This document shows positions 28,601-36,210 of a stretch of 64,000 nt of DNA, in pieces (positions within the stretch are counted from its first letter, which is position 1; the number at the start of each line of letters is the position of its first letter). Below the pieces are notes generated by a model. It was not told the DNA's origin. It saw only the letters and a list, made by a program, of their open reading frames with translations, and ran no database searches. A program made the translations under genes and the position numbers. This DNA is from Nocardia sp. CNY236 (lineage in GTDB: Bacteria > Actinomycetota > Actinomycetes > Mycobacteriales > Mycobacteriaceae): positions 62,001-126,000 of the forward strand of contig NZ_AXVD01000014.1 of NCBI RefSeq assembly GCF_000482385.1, given 5' to 3'.

Positions 28601-29855
28601 GGCGCACATGGTGCCGTCGAGGTTCCTTTGGCTCGACGAGCTGCCCCGCACGCCCAGCGGCAAACGCGACGATGCGACGTTGCGCGCGTACAGCGCGGAC
28701 GGCACGGATGCGGCGACGGCGCCTCGGGAACCAGCCGACGAGTACGAGCAGACGACGGTGCAGCTGCTCGCGGAGTACGCGGGGCTGCGCGCGCTCGGTG
28801 TCGACGACGACTTCTTCGCAGCGGGCGGGACCTCGATCGGCGCCATGCGTGTCGTGCTGGCATTGTCCCGCCGGTGGGGTGTGGAGGTGCGGTTGGACGA
28901 GTTCATCAGCGCGCCCACCGCTGCCGAGCTCGCCGCACTGGTGCGCGCAGGAGGCGTTCGCCGGACGTTCGACCCGCTGGTGCCGATCAGGGAAGGTGGC
29001 GCCAAGACCCCGTTGTTCCTGGTACACCCGATCGGCGGAAATGTGCTGTGCTATCTGGCGGTGGCGCGGTATCTGGAGCCGGACCGCCCGGTGTACGGCC
29101 TGCAAGCGGCAGGCGCGGACTCCGGTAGTACGCCGGAGCGGACGATGTCGGCGCTCGCGGAGTCCTACCTGGCGGCAATTCGGCGGGTGCAGCCGAGCGG
29201 GCCGTACCATCTGGCCGGCTGGTCCTTCGGTGGCTATGTCGCGTTGGAGATGGCTCGGCAGCTACCCGAGCACGATGTAGCCAGTGTGACGTTGCTGGAC
29301 ACCATGGCATTGCGCGACCGAACACGCGTGTCGATCGATGAAGAACAATTGATTCGATGGTTCTTCCTGGAGTTGCTGTGGTATGCGCGCGGTAGCCAGT
29401 CCGCCTTGGAAGAATTCGAACCCGATGTGCACGATTCCGAGGAGCTGTTCGCGGCGATCCTCGCCGAGTCGATGCGGTCGGGCATCCTGCCGGCGGACAG
29501 TTCGCCACAGGCCGTGCGACGACTCTACGGGGTGTTCCACGCCAACTACTCTGCGATGTTGGCCTATGAACTCCCGCCCTACGAGCGCGATATCACCTTG
29601 TTGCGTGCGCAAGAGGGGTTGCCGCCGGGCGTCGACGTGGCGCACGAGACCATCGGCACCATGTTCGACACCGCAGACAACGGATGGACGGCGTACGCGG
29701 GTCGCGAATTCACCGTGATCTCGGTGCCCGGCGATCACCTGAGCATGATGTCCGAGCCGAATGTGGGCGACGTAGCACGACGCTTGGACGAGGTGATGTC
29801 CACAGTCGACTCCGCCGTGGACCGAGAGTGGAACGAGGCCACGTTGGACGCATGA
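22623..29855 (+). CDS. Bimodular non-ribosomal peptide synthetase (C-A-PCP-C-A-PCP-TE)
   Basis: This 2410-aa synthetase reads: condensation C1 (1 to ~430, active motif PHAMVDA, His144), adenylation A1 (~470-970, TSGSTGVPKG near 618), carrier PCP1 (Ser1019 in GGDSI), C2 (~1080-1500, HHAVLDG at 1225), A2 (~1530-2020), PCP2 (Ser2071 in GGTSI) and a type I thioesterase (~2120-2400; Ser2201 in GWSFGG, His2372 in GDH). Reading the binding-pocket positions by eye against EntF gives A1 D-V-W-H-F-S-L-V-D, the serine code. A2 gives D-V-Q-F-I-S-Q-V-A, nearest to proline-type codes but not a match. There is no epimerase or MbtH gene nearby. An N-terminal C domain means the first residue is probably acylated or joined to an upstream unit. 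GTG 22623 follows AGGAG by 7 nt. Confidence 0.93.
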   Translation: MTSEPSSVPDRPAEAWPVSAYQRDLLSVAFRYAPSPVTRHACCAYIADPFDLSRVQAVVRRVLLGDDALRLRFEFSGGRFWQWVSDELPDVELVDFSGAADPAAARRDWVNHANMAPSPPQQPCRVAALVDNPDTFHLYVSMPHAMVDAWGMNVLWASLIHNYCNPDLSLELLAEPEPATEHTDRSVVTYRSIAAEHEEYLSSAQWVADRDAMVQRFDGVVPALFSGRAATPNVDRGHRRILVESAFLDRIRATGFSVFAFTVSGLAAYLTAIHRCDEVVIGVPMLNRRTEATFRTAGHRTNVLPLRIRVDKTQPLSHVASAVAAQIRELKRYESFPYGDLARALSSDPTAPPLFDVSYSYIKMPSADHVEKLLDTIEVVNPGTVLQAVNILAIEHARDGLLNLHIYYDKDVFDENLPFDSFAHGVGSLLTAALDRPGAAIGTLPLASRRELATIADFEAGPRAAFPYTTIDRLFAEVVAEHPDRVAIHSAEGGAAPPMRFAELSDLADGFAARLRSLGVTGNACVPVVLSRSPDMLVAIFGTLRAGCAYVPLDPDFPSARIETVLADCGARVVAAGPKHRAVFDELGVTRVDVADIVPRRGMEIVSHPADLSYLIYTSGSTGVPKGVMIEHRSVVNRLTWMQRRYPLRSDDVILQKTPATFDVSVWELFWWAITGAGVALLEPGGERDPRRIVEAIDTHAVTVLHFVPSMLAAFVDELVADTTVIARISTLRRVFCSGEALPPALVRRFQAVFADAAATAPELVNLYGPTEATVDVSYFDCPQDEPLEVVPIGRPIDNIDLLVLDDAGRRVPIGVPGELNIAGVGVARGYRGRPELTAAAFVDDRAVIGRRRYRTGDLARWLPDGNLEYLGRFDDQVKIRGNRVTLGEVNNALLGCPGVRASAVVDEASEVHGVQLVGYFVGSTVTAEQIAQRLAAELPRYMVPSRLVEVDRIPLTRNGKLDRTALAEQVGSIPGGERRAGGEPRTAIEAQLVQVWRTVLGVDSIGVHDNFFTHGGDSILALSVRTAAERVGLSFEVDAFYQAPTIAALAGIVRDSSGGDRVQITAPLQTVPLVDRAALHRVEDAFPATALQLGMLYHSIERADSTTYKDAFRYRLEMPWDSEHFRAAVANAVARQPALRSSFELSKYSIPLQIVQVDPSYDVDIVDLGDTTLAVGERLIEDYLRERTHARYDISVAPLFAMRVFVRPGSSRSATTVDLVFSFHHAVLDGWSVATSVLELLLDYLSRIGSTDQTPTTVHSAAVLAEYAQAEQDSAHDIAARDHWRTELAGAEATALAALGAHSSDTARARHARVLVPTSLAQQVAAFAAHHRVPEKTVYLAAHCLALRTLTGRTDVTTGVVTHGRPDRAGAERVAGLFLNTLPIRLDGDATTWLAAVEQIARRERAAYPYRRYPLRAILADGGPVIETAFNFVNYHLFAPMLGLDEVRLLDFDAREETNFQLLVTAATDPRDGRMWLRVNGDRTLTDEQCEAVALTELSMLAGIVAEPDMPIDRGVGLLAADDVSMRVAKAAALYPDRVAVAGDDESITYDALLERSDHVARRLIESGVSPGDRVGILLRRRPDSVVLVLALARIGAACVPMDVSYPRARLKLMIARARPRRVIADDAYRDLVADGVVVLDSTAVLGDASAAADVVLPARVDPDAVAYVLFTSGSTGEPKGVAMPYRGLSAVVDWQNRSRTGTDLRSTLQLAPLSFDVSFQEIFTTLAAGSTLRICGADLRSDVEQLLSTVVEEGIERLFLPYVALQAFAEAAVARQTFPTGLKVLISSGEQLRITDEIRALCRAVPGLVLENQYGPTESHVATKFTLDGRVEEFPPLPPIGRAVDGHSVELLDTALRPVPDGAIGEIYLGGRNLARGYEGRPAFTAARFVAAHAGAIRYRTGDLGVRLASGDIVCLGRSDSQVKIRGFRVEPAEVELCILGSTEKFPGITDVAVVARDFGGIDGSLTAFLVGAADRTDLAALRHELRAQLPAHMVPSRFLWLDELPRTPSGKRDDATLRAYSADGTDAATAPREPADEYEQTTVQLLAEYAGLRALGVDDDFFAAGGTSIGAMRVVLALSRRWGVEVRLDEFISAPTAAELAALVRAGGVRRTFDPLVPIREGGAKTPLFLVHPIGGNVLCYLAVARYLEPDRPVYGLQAAGADSGSTPERTMSALAESYLAAIRRVQPSGPYHLAGWSFGGYVALEMARQLPEHDVASVTLLDTMALRDRTRVSIDEEQLIRWFFLELLWYARGSQSALEEFEPDVHDSEELFAAILAESMRSGILPADSSPQAVRRLYGVFHANYSAMLAYELPPYERDITLLRAQEGLPPGVDVAHETIGTMFDTADNGWTAYAGREFTVISVPGDHLSMMSEPNVGDVARRLDEVMSTVDSAVDREWNEATLDA

Positions 29856-29863
29856 TCGGTCGC

Positions 29864-29900
29864 GGTTGTTCCGGGCGCCGGTTCGGCGCCCGGAACAACC
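29864..29900 (+). terminator. 16-bp perfect hairpin terminator after the NRPS gene
   Basis: GGTTGTTCCGGGCGCC (29864-29879) and GGCGCCCGGAACAACC (29885-29900) pair perfectly around a 5-nt loop, starting 8 nt after the NRPS stop. There is no T-run. Lying between convergent genes, it can serve both the NRPS and the minus-strand hydrolase gene. Confidence 0.85.
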
Positions 29901-29925
29901 CGACCGGAGCCGAGTGCGGCGCTGA

Positions 29926-30819
29926 TCAGGGTCGCAGCACCGATACCAAGAATTCCGTCTGGTCGGCTACGGCCTTTTCGAACAAATCATCGAAATAGAT
30001 GTCGAAGTGCCCCGCGGGATAGCGTTTGACAGTCGCATGTTTCGTGCGCTCCGCGGCCCGCAGCGCGGGCTTCACCGGAGTGATGGAATCGTCGTCGCAC
30101 AATGCGTAGAGAACGGGCATTTTCAATGCACTCGCGCGGCGGCCAGGAGCGTCGAGCACAATCCAGAACGCCACGCGCGCGGCGACCTTCGGCTCGTAAC
30201 TTTCGCTTTCTTCGGCCAATCGACCGTAACCGCTCGGTACGTCGGGCGCGCTCATCAATGCGCCGGCATTCTTGCCACCGGCCAGTCGAATGCCGATGGG
30301 TTTACGTCGGAGCCAGCCGAACAGCATGTCCGCGGTCGCGATGGCGCTGACCTTGGCCATGCTGATCGGGCCCTTCGCCAGAATGGAGGAGACGCCGCTG
30401 GTGAACGGCGCTTGCGCGACCACTGCGGCGACATAGGCGTCGTCCGGCGCGACCGACAAGGCGTGACCGGCGCCGAACGATGTTCCCCACAGGGCGATTC
30501 GCGTCGCGTCCACACCGCGGACAGTGCGCGCGTAGGCAATGGCGGCATGCCAGTCCTCGCGTTGTCGCCGGATGTCCAACAGTTGGCGCGGCGTACCCTC
30601 GCTGGCGCCGAAATGCCGGTAGTCGAACACCAGGACAGCCATGCCGGCGGCGGCGAAGCGGCGCGCGTAGCGATCCAATCCCATTTCGCGATTGGCGCCC
30701 ACGCCGTGTCCCATCACCACCAGCGGGCGGGGCTTGGACGGGCCGTCGGGGTAATAGAGCCACGCCGCGCATTGCTCGCCGCCAGATGGGAAGCTGACCT
30801 CGACACGTTCCATGACCAT
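29926..30819 (-). CDS. Alpha/beta hydrolase (dienelactone hydrolase/peptidase S15-like)
   Basis: This 297-aa soluble protein has an alpha/beta-hydrolase core: the oxyanion segment VVMGHGVGANREMG, VFDYRHFGASEG, the nucleophile elbow GTSFGAG (Ser near 113), an acidic CDDDSITP and the catalytic His in AGHFDIY. A helical cap lies near 150-210. The ATG at 30819 has an AAGGGG site 8 nt upstream; an internal ATG two codons later is an alternative. It lies next to the NRPS but on the opposite strand and behind a strong terminator, so a role in that pathway is only possible. Its 5' end abuts the rnpB promoter. Substrate unknown. Confidence 0.85.
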   Translation of the reverse strand: MVMERVEVSFPSGGEQCAAWLYYPDGPSKPRPLVVMGHGVGANREMGLDRYARRFAAAGMAVLVFDYRHFGASEGTPRQLLDIRRQREDWHAAIAYARTVRGVDATRIALWGTSFGAGHALSVAPDDAYVAAVVAQAPFTSGVSSILAKGPISMAKVSAIATADMLFGWLRRKPIGIRLAGGKNAGALMSAPDVPSGYGRLAEESESYEPKVAARVAFWIVLDAPGRRASALKMPVLYALCDDDSITPVKPALRAAERTKHATVKRYPAGHFDIYFDDLFEKAVADQTEFLVSVLRP

Positions 30820-30832
30820 TCACCGTACCCCT

Positions 30833-30838
30833 TATCCT
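30833..30838 (+). promoter_or_regulatory. -10 element of rnpB
   Basis: TATCCT ends six bases before 30845, the first base of the P1 helix of RNase P RNA, so the spacing fits a start there. A weak -35 candidate TTCCAT lies at 30808-30813. The promoter overlaps the 5' region of the divergent hydrolase gene. Confidence 0.55.
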
Positions 30839-30844
30839 GGTAGG

Positions 30845-31267
<423 letters not shown>

Positions 31268-31312
31268 GCCACCACGAGCAGCGACCCGCCGCCACGCCGT
31301 AGCGAACGCAGG

Positions 31313-32167
31313 TCAGAGTTGTCCTGCTCGGATCATTTCCAGGGGGTCGTTGGACCGATAGAGTCCCACTGCGCCCCCGCCGTGCGCGCTCGCGTCGTGG
31401 ACGCGATACCCGAGCAGCTCTTGTGCACGTTCGGGAAGATCACGGACCGTCTCGATGGGATTGACAAGGTAGTTGTTCTCCTCGGTCCGTAGCCAGCCGA
31501 CGTTGAAGCTCAGGTGCATTCCCCTTCGCCGCGTGTCCTCGGTGGTGTTCGGGCCTCCCCCATGGATGGTCGATCCCAAGTAGACCACGGCCGATCCCGC
31601 GCGCATCTCGGCAGGCACCAGCTCGTCCGGGCTTGCGATGCGCTGTGGGTCCCAACGGTGGCTACCGGGGACCACACGGGTCGCCCCGTTCTGGGCGGTG
31701 AAGTCGTTCAAGGCGATCACCGAGGCCAGCTGAATCTCGGGATGCGGTCGCGGCAAGTGGATCCACACGTCCTCGTCGCGATGCGGAAACTGCTGCTCGG
31801 AGCCGGGACCGCGGTCGAGCACGTGCGCGACGTTGAGGCGATAGTTGCTGCAGAACGGTAGCAAGATGTCGTCGGCGATGGCCTTGTAGAGCGGATGACA
31901 CAGAACTTCAGTGGCAAAGATGCGCGAGTAGCCGGCAACACCGGACAGGTGTCTGGTCTGTGCGCCGAAAAACGCCATGTGCAGCGGGTTCGACAGCTCA
32001 CGCCCTTCGGGAACCGTGTCCAGAACATCGCCGATCTCGGCGTTGAATCTGTTCAGCAGGTCGTCATCGAGGAAATCCTCGATGACGACCGCACCGTTCT
32101 CGCGCAGTTGTCCAATGATCGCATCGATCGGATCGGCCGCGTCGAGCGTCTGGATTGTCTCGCTCAT
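31313..32167 (-). CDS. Phytanoyl-CoA dioxygenase (PhyH)-family Fe(II)/2-oxoglutarate oxygenase
   Basis: This 284-aa non-haem iron oxygenase has the facial triad in PHRDED (His-x-Asp near 132) and GSTIHGGGPN (distal His near 201), followed by the oxoglutarate-binding Arg in TRRRGMHLSFN. The start at 32167 is chosen because AAGGAG lies 7 nt upstream; the ATG two codons earlier is only one base from that site. It follows the acetoacetate-decarboxylase-like gene by 51 nt in the same direction, so the two form an operon. Enzymes of this family hydroxylate fatty-acyl or amino-acid substrates in natural-product pathways; this one's substrate is unknown. Confidence 0.87.
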   Translation of the reverse strand: MSETIQTLDAADPIDAIIGQLRENGAVVIEDFLDDDLLNRFNAEIGDVLDTVPEGRELSNPLHMAFFGAQTRHLSGVAGYSRIFATEVLCHPLYKAIADDILLPFCSNYRLNVAHVLDRGPGSEQQFPHRDEDVWIHLPRPHPEIQLASVIALNDFTAQNGATRVVPGSHRWDPQRIASPDELVPAEMRAGSAVVYLGSTIHGGGPNTTEDTRRRGMHLSFNVGWLRTEENNYLVNPIETVRDLPERAQELLGYRVHDASAHGGGAVGLYRSNDPLEMIRAGQL

Positions 32168-32218
32168 GACCATTCTCCTTGTACTCGTGGGGCGGCTGTC
32201 GGCCAGCAGAGGCTTCGG

Positions 32219-33061
32219 CTAGGAGGGAAAAGCAGAACCGATCTCGACGCTCTCCGGGCTGCCGAACTGCATTTGGGCCTTGGCGACGGAAATCGTCATC
32301 AGCGGCTTTTTGGGAAGCCCGAGCATGCGGAGCTCGTTTGCCAGCGGGTGTGTGGCGCCGATCTCGGGGACCTGCCCGCCCGGACGGAACGTGACTCCCG
32401 AGCCTCTACTGGAGCCGGCGGTCTTCCAGGCTCGGCCATTTCGGATGGCGAGACTCGTAATCGCCTGGTTCTTTTGGACCCGCGTTCCTCCGGTCTTGGT
32501 GGTAATCGAATACACCAGCTCGCCGTCGTCGACAAAGGTCCCGGTGGCTGTTTGCGCGCCGAACTCGACGTCGACATGGGTGATCCACTTCGGGAATCCC
32601 CAGATGTAGCGCCCGGCATGCGTGGTGAACTCTTGGTCCACCGGCATGCGGTAGATGAAGCTCTTCAGCGTGCCGTTCACGAGGCCGAGCAGCGGGCCCA
32701 CGACAGGCAGTGGTCTCTTCTCGCCCGGGGTGGTCACGAAAAGGTTGATTGCTCCCTCGTTGTAGTCCCCGAGATCGTTGTCCCGGTAGTCGACGCACGT
32801 GAGCATCACGATGGCTTTGCCGGGCAGGAATTTCACGACCCGATAGCCCGACTGCGCGATCATCTGCTGGGCGGCGGCTGCGTCGACGAGAAACGTGCTC
32901 GATAGCAGCGATGCATCGCGTACAACAACAGGAAGAGCGATCTCGCGCCCATCGATCAGGTACCGACCGGGCGCGACCTTCGAGCAGACTTCGTCGGTTC
33001 GTTTTTCGACGCCACCGACGTCGATTGGGGGTTCGCTGAAGTCGATCCCTGTTTCCTGCAT
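32219..33061 (-). CDS. Acetoacetate decarboxylase-family protein
   Basis: This 280-aa protein resembles the ADC fold, with the typical NEGAINLFVT and AGRYIWGFPKWI segments. The lysine of the latter corresponds to the region that carries the Schiff-base lysine in true decarboxylases, but I cannot confirm which lysine would be catalytic. The ATG at 33061 has a GAAGGG site about 10 nt upstream; the longer frame is poor in family similarity. Members of this superfamily include decarboxylases, aldolase-dehydratases and lipid-pathway enzymes. It is the first gene of an operon with the PhyH oxygenase. Confidence 0.82.
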   Translation of the reverse strand: MQETGIDFSEPPIDVGGVEKRTDEVCSKVAPGRYLIDGREIALPVVVRDASLLSSTFLVDAAAAQQMIAQSGYRVVKFLPGKAIVMLTCVDYRDNDLGDYNEGAINLFVTTPGEKRPLPVVGPLLGLVNGTLKSFIYRMPVDQEFTTHAGRYIWGFPKWITHVDVEFGAQTATGTFVDDGELVYSITTKTGGTRVQKNQAITSLAIRNGRAWKTAGSSRGSGVTFRPGGQVPEIGATHPLANELRMLGLPKKPLMTISVAKAQMQFGSPESVEIGSAFPS

Positions 33062-33478
33062 GGGGTTGAACCCTTCTCGGGTAGTTCGTCGGGTCCGCCC
33101 GACTCGCTCGGTGAGCCGAAACGCTGGGATATAGCACCCAATCCTCCTCGCCAGGTCATGGTATTGGGAACTTGCGCAGGGAGAGGGAACTTTTGCAGGT
33201 ACTCGGCCACAGTTATGGGTAGCCGTTTGCCCGCCATGAGGCGCTGGGCGTGCTGCCCATGGCTTTTCGTGACCGAGCGAAGATTGTCCGTAGGCGCCGA
33301 GCCGGCTCCGCACGAGGGGAGCCGGCGTGCCGCCGCGCGAGAAATTTCGTCGGATCGATCGGCGCGGAACTGGCCTTTCTCGTGATCGACGTCATAAGGT
33401 ATTCGCCGTTGGCACAGCCCGGTGCAGGGCGGCTCCGGGCCACTTGTACTCGATCGCGGGAAGCAGGTCTCAATTCAT
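33062..33478. other. Intergenic region between divergent ADC-like and secreted-protein genes
   Basis: No convincing gene is present in these ~417 bases; short open frames here lack start signals and family features. A hairpin with 9-bp arms, GCCGGCTCC (33301-33309) and GGAGCCGGC (33318-33326), has an 8-nt loop and lies centrally. It could separate the two divergent transcripts or be part of a regulatory site. Confidence 0.45.
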
Positions 33479-33811
33479 ATGCGCGTAGTTCGCTCAATGG
33501 TCGCCGGCGCGTTGGTCGCCGGCGCCGCTTCGGTTTTCGGGGTGTTGGGCGCCGGATCGGCCGGCGCGGTGACGGTCACTCCATTGCCAGGCGGGATTCA
33601 GGTCGACCTCAACCCAGCCGATACGGCGTGGGTGCACCACAACCGCATCGGTCTCGCCGTCGCAGGGCTGCCCCATCCGTCGGCCGCCTCGTTCGGTCAC
33701 GCGCTGGACTCGGCTGCCCAGGTGTCGGCTTCGGTCCCGGGTGGTCGGGTCACCTTCACGGTGTACGGGCCGCTCCACCAGCTGAATGGCACAATGCTGG
33801 CGCTGCAATAG
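33479..33811 (+). CDS. Small secreted protein, 110 aa
   Basis: The N-terminus is a classical signal peptide: MRVVRS, a hydrophobic core MVAGALVAGAASVFGVLGAG, then SAGA as likely cleavage site near residue 29. The mature ~80 residues are small and soluble, with LPGGIQVDLNPADTAWVHH and RVTFTVYGPLHQLNG; no cysteines are present. It is of the type of small exported proteins common in Nocardia and Rhodococcus. It ends in front of a tandem-repeat hairpin and converges on the CHAD gene. No function can be given. Confidence 0.72.
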   Translation: MRVVRSMVAGALVAGAASVFGVLGAGSAGAVTVTPLPGGIQVDLNPADTAWVHHNRIGLAVAGLPHPSAASFGHALDSAAQVSASVPGGRVTFTVYGPLHQLNGTMLALQ

Positions 33812-33840
33812 GGTTGACGCCGCTGGGCACAGGGTCACCC

Positions 33841-33874
33841 GGCCGACGACCGGCGCCGGCCGACGACCGGCGCC
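33841..33874 (+). repeat. Perfect 17-bp tandem duplication forming a terminator-like hairpin
   Basis: GGCCGACGACCGGCGCC occurs twice back to back (33841-33857, 33858-33874). The junction creates GGCGCCGG (33852-33859) that pairs with CCGGCGCC (33867-33874) around a 7-nt loop. It lies between the convergent secreted-protein and CHAD genes and may end both transcripts. Confidence 0.75.
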
Positions 33875-33891
33875 ACTGCCTCCCGGCGGCG

Positions 33892-34761
33892 TTACTCGAG
33901 CAAGGCCGCGGCGGTGGCTGGGTAGCGGCTCAGCTCACGACTGGCCGCGGCATTCTCGGCGGCAGCGAGAAGTTCATAGAGATCGGCGCGCTCGCCGTGT
34001 GTTGCCGCGTCGGCGGCCCGGCCCAGAATCGTCTCGTGCGACTCCACCGCGTCTCGGTGATCGCCGAGCACGGTTTGCAGCTTCTTCGCGCGCTTGCCGA
34101 GATCGGCCGCAGGATCGCCGACCGTTTGCCGCGCCGCCTCGCAGGAATACCGTAAGCGTTTGGCGCTCTTGCGGATGTCGTGCAGCAGCTCGACGCGCTG
34201 TGTCTCGGCAACGGTGTGTTCGGCATGCACGAGCGATTCCACCCGACCGAGGTCGTGTCGCAGTACGTCACCGAAAACCTTCGTCGCATGCGCCACGGCG
34301 CGGGAGTCGCGCAGTGGGGGATCGGTGCGCCACTCGGTGAGCCGGTCGCGCAGTTGGCGATAGCGCCCGCTTGTCAATGCGGCCAGCACCTCGTCGTGCG
34401 CGGCGCGATAGCGATCCAGCTCGGTGTCCACCAGGCGCGCGGTGGTGGCGTCCAGTTCGGCTGGTGCGGCGTGCTCGGCGTGCTCGGCCAGCAGCGTGGC
34501 GAACCGGTCGGCGCGTACTTCCGCGTCGCGCGCCTCCCCGAGCAATCCGGCCAACCACTTGAGTTCGCCGCCCAGCGCGGCGGCCGGTTTGCGGGCGAGC
34601 AGGCCACGATAGGAGCGCAGCACACTGCGCAGCCTGCGGGTGGCCACCCGCATCTGGTGCACCGAGTCCGGTGCATCCACGCGCACCTGCGGTTCGGTGG
34701 CCACGAGTTGGTCGATGTCGTCGCGTAGCGCGGCTACGAGTGCTTCCCCTGCCGTGCTCAC
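33892..34761 (-). CDS. CHAD-domain protein
   Basis: This 289-aa all-helical protein is a CHAD domain, a fold with conserved histidines and basic residues that binds polyphosphate. Characteristic motifs are VHQMRVATRRLRSVLRSY (about 33-50) and its second-half counterpart LHDIRKSAKRLRYSCEA (about 193-209). M. tuberculosis Rv2226 at the same locus has CYTH plus CHAD; no CYTH part is visible here. GTG at 34761 is preferred because GAGGTGA, an excellent ribosome site, lies 5 nt upstream; a GTG at 34770, overlapping the previous stop, is the alternative. It is the last gene of the lipoprotein-pip-CHAD run. Confidence 0.88.
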   Translation of the reverse strand: MSTAGEALVAALRDDIDQLVATEPQVRVDAPDSVHQMRVATRRLRSVLRSYRGLLARKPAAALGGELKWLAGLLGEARDAEVRADRFATLLAEHAEHAAPAELDATTARLVDTELDRYRAAHDEVLAALTSGRYRQLRDRLTEWRTDPPLRDSRAVAHATKVFGDVLRHDLGRVESLVHAEHTVAETQRVELLHDIRKSAKRLRYSCEAARQTVGDPAADLGKRAKKLQTVLGDHRDAVESHETILGRAADAATHGERADLYELLAAAENAAASRELSRYPATAAALLE

Positions 34762-34766
34762 AGTGC

Positions 34767-35729
34767 TCACCTCGGCTTCGCGAATCGGTCGGTGGCTTCG
34801 ATCAGTTGATGAGTGATACCGGGTTCGGTGGCCGCGTGCCCCGCATCGTCGACGATGTGCAGCACCGAACCGGGCCATGCGCGATGGAGTTCCCACGCGC
34901 TCACCGATGGGCAGACGATGTCGTGGCGGCCCTGCACGATCACCGCCGGGATGTGCACGACAGCGCCGATGTCGCGGAGCAGCTGCCCCTCGTCGAGGAA
35001 ACCCCCGTGGCGAAAGTAGTGGTTCTCGATCCTGGCGAACGCCAGCGCGAACCGTGCTGCCGACATCTCCGCGAGTCGCTCCGGTTGCGGCAGTAACGAA
35101 CTCGTCGCCGCTTCCCAGCTGGACCAGGCGACCCCGGCCGCCAGCGCGACCTGCTCATCCGGCGAGTGCAGCAGCCGATGGTAGACCTCGACGAGGTCGT
35201 GGTCGCGTTCGTCCTCCGGTACCGGCGCGAGAAACTTCGCCCACGCGTCCGGGTAGACGTAGCCGGCGGCGCCGTTGTAGTACCAGTCGATTTCCATGCG
35301 TCGCAACAGGAAGATGCCACGCAGCACCAACTCGGTCACCCGGTGGGGATGCTGCTGCGCGTAGGCCAGCGCGAGCGTCGAACCCCACGAGCCGCCGAAC
35401 ACCTGCCAGCGTTCGACGCCCAAGAACTCGCGCAATCTCTCGATATCGGCGACCAAGTGTCGGGTGGTGTTGTGCTCCAGGCTCGGGTCATCGGCGAGGT
35501 GCGGGGTGGATCGTCCGCAACCGCGCTGGTCGAACAGCACGATCCGGTAGGCGAGTGGATCGAAGAACCGACGGTGGTGTGGCGCGGTGGCGCCGCCGGG
35601 TCCACCGTGCAGGAACACCACCGGTTTGCCGTCCGGGCTGCCGCTGACTTCCCAATACACCGACTGCCCGTCGCCGACCGCCAGCATGCCGGAGTCGTGC
35701 GGCTGGATCTCCGGGTAGAGAGTACGCAT
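34767..35729 (-). CDS. pip: Proline iminopeptidase
   Basis: This 320-aa serine peptidase (S33 alpha/beta hydrolase) removes N-terminal proline from peptides. The motifs are HGGPGGATAPHHRRFFDP, DQRGCGRSTPH, nucleophile GGSWGSTLAL (Ser near 113), the acidic residue in QGRHDIVCP and the catalytic His in DDAGHAA. The ATG at 35729 has a GGAG site 7 nt upstream. No signal peptide, so it is cytoplasmic. It lies 13 nt after the lipoprotein gene and its stop meets the start of the CHAD gene. Confidence 0.93.
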   Translation of the reverse strand: MRTLYPEIQPHDSGMLAVGDGQSVYWEVSGSPDGKPVVFLHGGPGGATAPHHRRFFDPLAYRIVLFDQRGCGRSTPHLADDPSLEHNTTRHLVADIERLREFLGVERWQVFGGSWGSTLALAYAQQHPHRVTELVLRGIFLLRRMEIDWYYNGAAGYVYPDAWAKFLAPVPEDERDHDLVEVYHRLLHSPDEQVALAAGVAWSSWEAATSSLLPQPERLAEMSAARFALAFARIENHYFRHGGFLDEGQLLRDIGAVVHIPAVIVQGRHDIVCPSVSAWELHRAWPGSVLHIVDDAGHAATEPGITHQLIEATDRFAKPR

Positions 35730-35742
35730 GCGCTCGCTCCGA

Positions 35743-36210
35743 TCAGAACACCAGACCCGAGGCCAGGTCGGGGATTTTCAGTGCTTCCAGAGCCTGCCGT
35801 CGAACGTCCGGACAGTGTTGCGCGGTGACCCGGTCGATGATGGCTTTGTCCGTCGCTATGGTGGGGGCGACCTCGCTATTGCGAAACACCCATTCGGCCA
35901 GGAGCGTATGGAGCCCGATCTTGCCCAACGTCGGCCCCTGTATCCGCCAGTTGGACAGCTCGGGCTCGATCAGGTCACAGAGTTGAGTCGCCGCCGTGTC
36001 GGAGACTTCCGCGTTGTTCGGGCCGGCGTCGCCGGAGGTGGTGTCGGGCGCGGCGGTCGCCGAGGGCTCGGTGGGCGATACCGTGGTGGTCGAACCCGAA
36101 CTTCCGGAAGGGGCGGGAAGCGACTCGCTGCCACAGGCGGTGAGCGCCACGGCGACGAGGACGCCTGCCGCCAGCCGGGCATGGCGTGAAATCCAACGGC
36201 TGTAGCGCAT
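35743..36210 (-). CDS. Putative lipoprotein, 155 aa
   Basis: A basic N-terminus, a hydrophobic core and the lipobox LTAC (Cys near residue 26) mark a lipoprotein. After a Ser/Thr/Pro-rich linker of ~40 residues comes a small domain with two cysteines (TQLCDLIEPELSNW and RVTAQHCPDVRR). The ATG at 36210 is preceded by AGAGG and starts right at the signal peptide; an upstream in-frame ATG would add an unlikely extension. It leads the pip-CHAD operon and lies next to panB. I do not recognise a named family. Confidence 0.78.
   Translation of the reverse strand: MRYSRWISRHARLAAGVLVAVALTACGSESLPAPSGSSGSTTTVSPTEPSATAAPDTTSGDAGPNNAEVSDTAATQLCDLIEPELSNWRIQGPTLGKIGLHTLLAEWVFRNSEVAPTIATDKAIIDRVTAQHCPDVRRQALEALKIPDLASGLVF

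Noticed and set aside
33213..33497. 94-aa minus-strand frame in the ADC/secreted-protein gap
   Set aside because: No ribosome site, Arg-rich shadow composition, and it runs through the start of the secreted-protein gene.
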